This document shows positions 58,274 through 64,000 of a DNA stretch of 64,000 bases, piece by piece. Under the pieces are notes generated by a model, which saw only the letters and a list, made by a program, of their open reading frames with translations, made no database searches and had not been told where the DNA came from. The DNA is from Bacteroidaceae bacterium. Its GTDB lineage: Bacteria; Bacteroidota; Bacteroidia; Bacteroidales; Bacteroidaceae. The stretch covers positions 62,001 through 126,000 of the forward strand of contig JAGBTN010000012.1 in the NCBI GenBank assembly GCA_017631315.1. Reading direction: 5' to 3'. The position numbers and the translations under genes are program-made. Numbering within the stretch: position 1 is the first letter of the stretch; each line of letters starts with the position of its first letter.

Positions 58274-59302
58274 ATGAACTATCTTGACAGAAACGAATTC
58301 AACTTTGAGCCTTCCGAGAAAGTCACCGAAGCCATAAAGAACTTCGACCCCCGCACCCTCTGCTTCTACACCCGCATCTATGATGAGGGAAAGAAGAGTG
58401 TTGTCAGTGTCCGACTGAGTGAAATCTACGGCGTCCCCGAAGAGCAAGTACTGTTGGGCTACGGTGGTGAGGAGATGCTCAAGAACGCCATCCACTATTT
58501 CCTTATGGAGGGCAACAACAAGACCATCCTTATTCCCGAGTTCTCGTGGTGGTACTATAACCGTGTTGCCGGCGAGTGTGGCGGCTCGTTCGAAATGTAT
58601 CCTCTCTACGAGACAGGCGACACCTTCGCCTACAATGTTGATGAAGTCATCGAATACACCAATCGCATTCACCCCCGAATGTTGCTTCTCGCTTCGCCCA
58701 ACAACCCTACTGGCAACAGCCTTACGAGCGAAGAAATCGGCCGAATCATGGAGAATATCCCCGCCGACACAATGGTTCTCGTGGACGAAGCATATGCATC
58801 CTTCATCACAACGGATGTGGACTACATCGCTCCACTCGTGAACAAATACAAAAACCTCATCATTTCTCGCACACTCTCCAAGTTCTACGGACTGCCCGGT
58901 CTGCGTGTAGGTTTTGCCTTCATCGGTGCCGGCCACGACCAGTTCCTCAGTTATTGCAACAAGTATCTTGGTTACAATCGCTTCTCCGAGGCTGTTGCTC
59001 TTGCTGCTCTTGAGAGCGACGAGCACTATCGCCACGTGGCAGACGAAATGGATTGGGGGCGTAAACTCTTCAAGTCAGAACTGGGCGACAAACCCGGCTT
59101 CAAGGTTTACAAGAGCGTTGCCAACTTCATTCTCATCAAATATCCGACTTCCATCAAGGAAAAGCTGCAGCAAGCCCTTGCCTCGCAGAACTACAAGATT
59201 AAGTTCATGACCGACAAAGGTCTGGAAGACTGCCTGCGCATCACCCTCGGACGTCGTGAGCAGATACAAACCGTGGTTGACACCATCAAGAACTGTCTCT
59301 AA
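58274..59302 (+). CDS. PLP-dependent aminotransferase, class I/II, HisC/CobD-like
   Basis: The 342-residue protein has the fold-type I pattern: RNEFNFEPSEKV (N-terminal arm), VLLGYGGEEMLKNAIHYF near 55, LASPNNPTGNSLTSEEI near 139 (NPTG), VLVDEAYASF near 167 and the PLP lysine Lys203 in SRTLSKFYGLPGLRVGF; the late Arg motif is LRITLGRREQ. This is closest to histidinol-phosphate aminotransferases and to CobD-type amino-acid O-phosphate decarboxylases, which share the fold. No his genes are present here; instead the LicC-like nucleotidyltransferase starts three bases after its stop. A small phospho-alcohol amine as product is therefore a reasonable inference but not proved. Confidence 0.88.
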   Translation: MNYLDRNEFNFEPSEKVTEAIKNFDPRTLCFYTRIYDEGKKSVVSVRLSEIYGVPEEQVLLGYGGEEMLKNAIHYFLMEGNNKTILIPEFSWWYYNRVAGECGGSFEMYPLYETGDTFAYNVDEVIEYTNRIHPRMLLLASPNNPTGNSLTSEEIGRIMENIPADTMVLVDEAYASFITTDVDYIAPLVNKYKNLIISRTLSKFYGLPGLRVGFAFIGAGHDQFLSYCNKYLGYNRFSEAVALAALESDEHYRHVADEMDWGRKLFKSELGDKPGFKVYKSVANFILIKYPTSIKEKLQQALASQNYKIKFMTDKGLEDCLRITLGRREQIQTVVDTIKNCL

Positions 59303-59305
59303 GAG

Positions 59306-60040
59306 ATGAAAGCCATCATTCTCGCTGCGGGCACCGCTTCGCGCCTTCGCCCGCTCACTCTCCACACGCCAAAGTGCCTGCTCAAGGTAGGCGAACGCAC
59401 CTTGTTGCAACGCTCAATGGATGCCATCATCAAGGCCGGTGTCCGCGAGTTCGTCATCGTAACGGGCTATCTGCACGAGAAAATCGAAAACTTTGTGCAG
59501 GAAACCTACGGCGACAGCATCAGCGTTTGCTTCATCCACAATAAGGATTACGAGACAACCAACAACATCTATTCCCTCTGGCTGGCACGCCCCAAGGCAG
59601 AAGGGGAAGAGGTTCTGCTGCTGGACAGCGACCTTCTCTACGATGGGCAAATCGTAGAGAAAGTTCTCGAAGACTGCCATGAGAATGTTCTCACCTTGAT
59701 TCGTCACGAACTTGGCGAAGAGGAGATGAAGGTTGTAATGGACGAAAATGGTGCCATCACCGAGATAAGCAAGACCTGCGACCCAGCCTCTGCTGCTGGC
59801 GAGAGCCTCGGCATCGAACGCATGGGCAAGGCGTACACGACGGCTCTCTACAAGGAGTTGGACGGTATGATGAACCAGGAACACCTCGAAAACACGTTCT
59901 ACGAGTTGGCCTTCCTGCGCCTCATTGCCAAAGGAAGCACCTTCAGCGTTCTCGATGTTACAGACCTCTTCTCATGCGAGCTCGATACAATCGAAGACTT
60001 CGAGAATGCCAAGCAACGCATTCCGGCACATCTCTACTAA
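59306..60040 (+). CDS. LicC-like nucleotidyltransferase (probable CTP:phospho-alcohol cytidylyltransferase)
   Basis: The 244-residue protein starts MKAIILAAGTASRLRPLT (nucleotide-binding loop) followed by HTPKCLLKVGERTLLQR, matching the G-x-x-R-L-x-P-L-T...PK pattern of LicC and sugar nucleotidyltransferases. The metal-site region is LLLDSDLLYDGQIV near 109. Small size and the N-N-I-Y-S-L-W segment (ETTNNIYSLW near 86) are typical of the phosphocholine/aminoethylphosphonate cytidylyltransferase branch. Together with the aminotransferase and the divergent CDP-alcohol transferase it could build and use a CDP-activated amino head group. Other sugar-1-phosphate substrates remain possible. Confidence 0.85.
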   Translation: MKAIILAAGTASRLRPLTLHTPKCLLKVGERTLLQRSMDAIIKAGVREFVIVTGYLHEKIENFVQETYGDSISVCFIHNKDYETTNNIYSLWLARPKAEGEEVLLLDSDLLYDGQIVEKVLEDCHENVLTLIRHELGEEEMKVVMDENGAITEISKTCDPASAAGESLGIERMGKAYTTALYKELDGMMNQEHLENTFYELAFLRLIAKGSTFSVLDVTDLFSCELDTIEDFENAKQRIPAHLY

Positions 60041-60088
60041 ACAAGGAATACACTCCCAATACATTCAACTGGGATATATAAAAATAAT

Positions 60089-60154
60089 GGTACACCATTA
60101 TTGACAAATAGGTTAATCATTACGGACATAATGATTAACCTATTTTGCTATAAA
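60089..60154. repeat. 22-bp-period intergenic array, GGTTAACCATTAT family, three units
   Basis: Units start at 60089 (GGTACACCATTAT), 60111 (GGTTAATCATTAC) and 60133 (GATTAACCTATTT). It lies in the 142-bp gap between the convergent nucleotidyltransferase and YncE-like genes. Confidence 0.85.
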
Positions 60155-60182
60155 GGCAGTAGATGTTTTCTGGGAGGCTGGA

Positions 60183-61475
60183 TTAAGGCTGAGAATTGAA
60201 CAGCATCTTCTTACCATCCTTTATGTAAATGGTTCCGCTCTTCAACTGAGATTCATTGTCATAGCGACGACCTTGAAGGTCATAGATGAAAGACGGAGAA
60301 CTACCGGGAGTATGAGTAACAGTCTCAATGCCGGTCATGTGTCCGCTGGGCGGCAAGGCAAGGAAGTGGCCGGGGTTGATGTATAATTTGTGCGTGCCCA
60401 GCAAAGTCCCCTCCGGCGACCACTGATAAAGGTCTCCAGAACCTGTGTAATAACCGGCATCGGTGGCATACATGTAGCCTGTATATGGGTTGACATAGAT
60501 GCCATAAGGTTGCGTCATACCCATAATATCGTTCCTCATCGTTCCCGGCAAAGTCTCCCAAATTCCACTTGCACCTTGCGTCGCCATCACAGTTTGCGGG
60601 TCTATGGTGAGAGACACAAAATCATATCCGCCCGTCATAAAGGAATACGCAGAACCTACGACAAGGAATTTCCCGTCCAATGTTGTTGTGTTGTAAGTGG
60701 CAGGATAGTCAAACACCACAAAACAATGTTCGCCATTGAGGGCTTTCTCACAATCAAAAATCAGACCACAGGGAGGCACTTCGTAGTAATCGCCAGGCGA
60801 GTTGATACACAAATAACGACCACTTTGCGACACCTTACCATAGAGATTGGGGATTCCCGTGTCCACATTCTTCACAAGAGTCAGTGTGGAAGCATCGACA
60901 ATGCTCACCGTTCTCTCATAATCGTGGTCCTCTCCCACGCCAGAGTATCCCCCCGAATTAGGAACAAAAAGGTAACCCTTGTATAAAGCTATGCCCTCTG
61001 GCTCGTAGCCCACCTCGCATGTGGCAACAACCTTGAAGCTGTTGATGTCAATCTTTGCCACAAAACCCTTCTCGAAGTACACCGTTCCGTTGGCCGTCTC
61101 ACACTCATGTCCGTAACTCGACACATAAACAAACTTGCCATCAGTGCATAGTTTACGGTTATTAGGAATGCCTTCGATGGTTGCAACTGCCGTTCCGTCG
61201 GGACGAATGAACTGGATGATGTTCGACCAGTTTACATTTACCGCAATGAGATTATCGTTCACCTGAACAATATCACTGGGAGTATCGCCAAGTTTATAAC
61301 CATTCTTGTCGCGAAACCACTGGTTGCTTACCACCTTGCCGTCCTCGAAATAACTGATTCTTCCATTGTCGGACTGCCAAAGACCTTCGTTCAAAATAAT
61401 AATCTTCTCTTGCGCACATACATTATTATATATGTGCATTGCAAACATCACTAGGAATGTTAAATATTTCTTCAT
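60183..61475 (-). CDS. YncE/BtuG-like beta-propeller protein with type-IX-like tail
   Basis: The 430-residue protein has a signal peptide without a lipobox (cleavage near VCA|QEK; Cys20 is preceded by NNV). Then comes a seven-bladed-propeller-like body (repeats such as GDTPSDIVQVNDNLIAVN, GYEPEGIALYKGYLFVPNSGG, VNPYTGYMYATDAG) and a C-terminal tail FIYDLQGRRYDN...SGTIYIKDGKKMLF of the type A sorting kind. Its ATG overlaps the btuB stop (61472-61475), all behind a cobalamin riboswitch. In Bacteroides the propeller BtuG is a surface lipoprotein that captures B12 and hands it to BtuB; by context this is its counterpart here, apparently surface-sorted by a tail instead of lipid. Ligand binding is inferred from context. 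Confidence 0.85.
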   Translation of the reverse strand: MKKYLTFLVMFAMHIYNNVCAQEKIIILNEGLWQSDNGRISYFEDGKVVSNQWFRDKNGYKLGDTPSDIVQVNDNLIAVNVNWSNIIQFIRPDGTAVATIEGIPNNRKLCTDGKFVYVSSYGHECETANGTVYFEKGFVAKIDINSFKVVATCEVGYEPEGIALYKGYLFVPNSGGYSGVGEDHDYERTVSIVDASTLTLVKNVDTGIPNLYGKVSQSGRYLCINSPGDYYEVPPCGLIFDCEKALNGEHCFVVFDYPATYNTTTLDGKFLVVGSAYSFMTGGYDFVSLTIDPQTVMATQGASGIWETLPGTMRNDIMGMTQPYGIYVNPYTGYMYATDAGYYTGSGDLYQWSPEGTLLGTHKLYINPGHFLALPPSGHMTGIETVTHTPGSSPSFIYDLQGRRYDNESQLKSGTIYIKDGKKMLFNSQP

Positions 61476-63478
61476 ATCCCAAAAGTTAAAGTTAGTTTAT
61501 AATTTCTGCCCGGCATGGGATAGCGAGGCAGGTGTTCATACTGCATGTCGAGTACATCACAAACCTCCAGACAAAGACCTACCGAAGCCTTTCGGATGTT
61601 GTGAGTATAGGAAAGTTTCATATCAATGTTGTGGTAAGGCTCGAGAATGTCCTCCGGATCTGCCATGCTCCACATTCTTTCTCCCACATAAAGGTAAGAG
61701 GTTGTAAACTGAAGCGTACGCCAGGCTGCAATACCCGTGATGCCTGTGGAGAATGTTGGCGAGTAACATATGGGCTTATCGTATACCTCTTCGTCCTCCG
61801 GGTCTGTCCTATCCACATCTCTTTGCCATGTGAACGACGAAAGCAGGGAGAAGTGCCACAGCTGTTTACTGTAGTGTCCTTTGAGAGTTGCATTGAGTCC
61901 TCGGCAGAATGTCTCACCATAGTTCATCATCGACCATGTGTAGGTGCCCTTCAACGGCAGGCAGACTATGCGGTTCTGCACCTTGTTCTGATAGATATCT
62001 GCCTGCATATCGACCGCCCATTGCTTTTTGCTCCAATGGTATTCTAAGCCCAAATTGAACTGTTTGGTGTACTCTGGCTTCAGGTTTCTATTGCCTACCT
62101 GGGTATAATAGAGGTCGTTGAGTGTGGGCACACGAAAGATTTCCTTGTACCAGGCGCGTGCCGTAAGTCCTCGGAAGGTATATGCCAACGAAGCAGATGG
62201 TGTCCATTTGTAGAGCGGTTCGGCAGCTCCTGCACGGGTAAAGGTCCAGTCTATGTAGCGTTGGTGCAGTGCTGATGCGGCTACTTGTATGCCCTTCCAG
62301 TTCAGTTGCGTGGCAAGAACGACTTTCTGGTCCACTCGTTCTACGTCGTCGAAGCGTTTCAGGTCTGCTCGAAGCAAACTGTATCTGAAGTCGTAGCTTG
62401 ATGATATGGAGAGCCAGGACCATGGCATGTAGGCTGCACAGATAGCACCATATGCATCCTGCTGCCTGTAATGATTGTCCACTCTGGCTGTGTTTTGGTT
62501 CTCCGGGTACTTGGTGTTGTAGCGCAGATACTCGTTGGCGTATTTGGCATTGACTTTGAAGAGAAGTTTATCGAAGAAGCGGTCTTGATAACTTGCTTGT
62601 GCAAAGAAGTCGCGATCCCATTCGCGTCCGATGTTTGTGTACTTGTCGCTCAGCCGTCTTACTATGCCTCCCGGGCAGCCTCGCTCGGAGTCGTAATAAT
62701 ATATGTGTGAGGAGAACCCTCCCTTGAACAAGGCTGCTTCCACTCGTCCGTAACGTATGTCGCTGTTTGTTCTGCGTCCTACGGTATCTTCGTACTCCGA
62801 GTGGTATCGGAAGGGGTAGTTTCCTTTTGATGTGTTGTACTCTCCGTCGATGAATCCTTGCCATCCCTTCCAGTTGAACTGTGCGTTCATCTTTGCCATC
62901 CAGGTGGAGAAGGAGCCGTTTCGCAGTTGTATTGAGATGGAATCGTTTGTGGGTCGTTTGGTTTGCAGGTAGACTGTTGCGCCGGATGCATATTCGCTTG
63001 CCGACTGGCAATAGTCGAGTTTGTTGGCATTGAAGAGCGAGACGGATTCCATGGACGAGAGGGAGAACTTTCCGAGGTCAACGGTTCCGTTTTGGGCGTT
63101 GGAGATACGTATGCCATCGATGTAGACTCCTACGTGTTGTGCTCCGAGGGACCGTACGTTGATGGTCTTCAATCCTCCCATTCCGCCATAGTCTTTTATC
63201 TGGACGCCTGCAAAGTATTTGAGTGCATCTGCCACGGAGGTGGTGCTGAGGGCTTGCAGGTCGGCACCGCTCAGTGTTTGGGATGTGGCGATGGTACGCA
63301 CGGGTTGCTTCACTGTCACTGTCACTTCGTGCAGGCTGCGTATGCTGTCCGCCCCAGTAACCTCTATTTTGTTTATCTCCTTGGCTTTTTGATTCTGCGC
63401 ATTGGCACCTGCTGTCGCAGCAGATGCCAATGCGATAGCCAGAATCGCATGCAGATAGTGTCTTGTCCTTTTACTCAT
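61472..63478 (-). CDS. btuB: BtuB-like TonB-dependent vitamin B12 receptor
   Basis: From ATG 63478 (MSKRTRHYLHAILAIALAS; an earlier Met at 63550 adds a non-signal stretch of 24 residues) the protein has about 668 residues. It has a signal peptide, a TonB-box-like region (IEVTGADSIRSLHEVTVTV), the plug (LSGADLQALSTTSVADALKYFAGVQIKDYGGMGGLKTINVRSLGAQH as landmark, about 70-115) and a 22-strand barrel ending NYKLTLTFGI. The cobalamin riboswitch upstream makes corrinoid uptake the likely function. The stop overlaps the start of the YncE/BtuG-like partner. Confidence 0.93.
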   Translation of the reverse strand: MSKRTRHYLHAILAIALASAATAGANAQNQKAKEINKIEVTGADSIRSLHEVTVTVKQPVRTIATSQTLSGADLQALSTTSVADALKYFAGVQIKDYGGMGGLKTINVRSLGAQHVGVYIDGIRISNAQNGTVDLGKFSLSSMESVSLFNANKLDYCQSASEYASGATVYLQTKRPTNDSISIQLRNGSFSTWMAKMNAQFNWKGWQGFIDGEYNTSKGNYPFRYHSEYEDTVGRRTNSDIRYGRVEAALFKGGFSSHIYYYDSERGCPGGIVRRLSDKYTNIGREWDRDFFAQASYQDRFFDKLLFKVNAKYANEYLRYNTKYPENQNTARVDNHYRQQDAYGAICAAYMPWSWLSISSSYDFRYSLLRADLKRFDDVERVDQKVVLATQLNWKGIQVAASALHQRYIDWTFTRAGAAEPLYKWTPSASLAYTFRGLTARAWYKEIFRVPTLNDLYYTQVGNRNLKPEYTKQFNLGLEYHWSKKQWAVDMQADIYQNKVQNRIVCLPLKGTYTWSMMNYGETFCRGLNATLKGHYSKQLWHFSLLSSFTWQRDVDRTDPEDEEVYDKPICYSPTFSTGITGIAAWRTLQFTTSYLYVGERMWSMADPEDILEPYHNIDMKLSYTHNIRKASVGLCLEVCDVLDMQYEHLPRYPMPGRNYKLTLTFGI

Positions 63479-63563
63479 TATTATATTATATTTACGCTTC
63501 TTGGTTCCTTTCCTTTCGGGAAGGGATATAATAATTGTTTGAGTCTCCATCGGGGAGAGCAGA

Positions 63564-63590
63564 CAAATAGAGACAGACTCCCTCTATTTG
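63564..63590 (-). other. Hairpin in the leader between the B12 riboswitch and btuB
   Basis: CAAATAGAG and CTCTATTTG are perfect 9-bp inverted copies with a 9-base loop, about 86-112 nt before the btuB ATG. It is a candidate part of the expression platform; no T-run follows, so control of translation is more likely than termination. Confidence 0.55.
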
Positions 63591-63659
63591 AGAGTGGAGC
63601 AGATATGTATGTCCATTGGTTTCCGCTCATCCTTGTCCCGAGGATGCTTGTGTTAGTTT

Positions 63660-63835
63660 TGCGAAACGGCAGGTTTCCTGGCTCTTGCCCGGCAGCGTGT
63701 CTTCCCAGGAAGGTGTCCCAGTGACGTTGGTACGCTGCACGAAAAAGGCAAATACAGTAGCGGGCACTGCTCCGGCATTTCACCGGATTCCCTCTCTACC
63801 CTACACCTCGCGAACGAGGTTCGAGTATCACCATT
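63660..63835 (-). ncRNA. Cobalamin (adenosylcobalamin) riboswitch
   Basis: On the minus strand the conserved aptamer blocks appear in order: GGGAATCCGGTGAAATGCC, then GGAGCAGTGCCCGCTACTGT, then GTCACTGGG and CCTGGGAAGAC (B12-box region), and finally GAGCCAGGAAACCTGCC. These match the class I cobalamin riboswitch consensus including the CCCGC-ACTGT and GCC-GGAAACCTGCC segments. It lies between the promoter (63843-63850) and btuB, so B12 should repress the btuB and BtuG-like pair. Confidence 0.96.
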
Positions 63836-63842
63836 TGCGCTG

Positions 63843-63850
63843 CAAAGTTA
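63843..63850 (-). promoter_or_regulatory. TAnnTTTG element of the btuB operon
   Basis: Minus strand TAACTTTG, just before the first base of the riboswitch; a CTTG 19 bp upstream may act as -33. Confidence 0.7.
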
Positions 63851-63953
63851 CAACTTTTTTTATTCCCCACAAGAAATATGAAGAAGAAATTTGGTGACTT
63901 ATATCCTTTGGTATGGCCTTGCAAAAAACATCTACTGCCAAGTCGGGCAGAAA

Positions 63954-64000
63954 GGTTAACCATTCCGGACAACTTGGCGTGCCTAATTGGGAATAATGGT
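63954..64000. repeat. 22-bp-period intergenic array, GGTTAACCATTAT family, cut by window end
   Basis: GGTTAACCATTCC at 63954, GGCGTGCCTAATT at 63976 and the first bases GGT at 63998 keep the 22-bp phase. The array continues beyond the window. Between 63851 and 63953 I see nothing else. Confidence 0.7.

Overview
The window is a 64 kb chromosomal stretch from a member of the Bacteroidota, order Bacteroidales, most probably a Prevotella-type (Prevotellaceae) organism. The evidence is: TAnnTTTG promoter elements in front of most operons instead of sigma-70 boxes; a SusC/SusD outer-membrane pair; PCMD and DUF4302 lipoproteins; a Na+-pumping decarboxylase (OadG-OadA-OadB); V-type ATPase subunits D, I and K; a BtuB plus YncE/BtuG-like cobalamin uptake pair under a B12 riboswitch; and two secreted proteins with a type-IX-secretion-like C-terminal tail. 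No tRNA, rRNA, insertion sequence, prophage, CRISPR array or transcription regulator was found. Coding density is high, and most genes sit in tight operons with ATGA or similar overlaps.

Layout. 1-3610 (minus): coaX, an outer-membrane protein, lptC and a truncated CNNM/CBS membrane protein. 3997-13128 (plus): DUF4105 protein, degenerate alkaline-phosphatase-like protein, secA, a small acidic protein, ppiD. 13389-14744 (plus): an AT-rich AAA_14/DUF4143 ATPase. 15358-24495 (minus): susC, susD, zinc metallohydrolase lipoprotein, DUF4302 lipoprotein and a tailed secreted protein. 24975-28363 (minus): sodium-pump decarboxylase. 28436-31448 (minus): dnaA, a nitroreductase fused to the C-terminal domain of a ribonucleotide reductase, folB. 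32115-33908 (plus): rpe and a nuclease-less comEC. 34161-36186 (minus): PCMD protein and a beta-barrel. 36341-40504 (minus): flippase, acyltransferase, glycosyltransferase, cyclophilin. 40673-41392: Bax-inhibitor-1 family. 42026-45934 (plus): V-ATPase D, I, K and a nucleotidyltransferase. 46033-55790 (plus): alpha-L-fucosidase, MltF-like transglycosylase, ricin/GH2 beta-galactosidase, small membrane protein, putative porin, Gfo/Idh/MocA oxidoreductase. 55905-60040: a divergent four-gene cassette (flippase-like protein and CDP-alcohol phosphotransferase, facing a HisC/CobD-like aminotransferase and a LicC-like nucleotidyltransferase). 60183-63850 (minus): B12 riboswitch, btuB, YncE/BtuG-like propeller.

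The most striking unexplained structure is a set of ten short intergenic arrays whose units recur at 22 bp (two helical turns). They fall into three core-motif families: GGTTAACCATTAT, ACACGTTAAGTT and ACTCGTCC. They are in unrelated gene contexts at 3783, 14778, 24837, 33972, 41527, 48483, 55844, 58000, 60089 and 63954. Each unit is a conserved 8-13 bp core plus a variable remainder, and 22-bp phase is kept even where the core has decayed or where one family gives way to another.

Other points of interest: the in-frame fusion of a nitroreductase to the tail domain of a B12-dependent ribonucleotide reductase next to dnaA; V-ATPase D-I-K without A, B or E beside it; start codons only 5-8 nt downstream of the promoter element (possible leaderless mRNAs); a structured 5' leader before the CDP-alcohol phosphotransferase operon; and a BtuG-like protein that seems to have exchanged lipid anchoring for a sorting tail.
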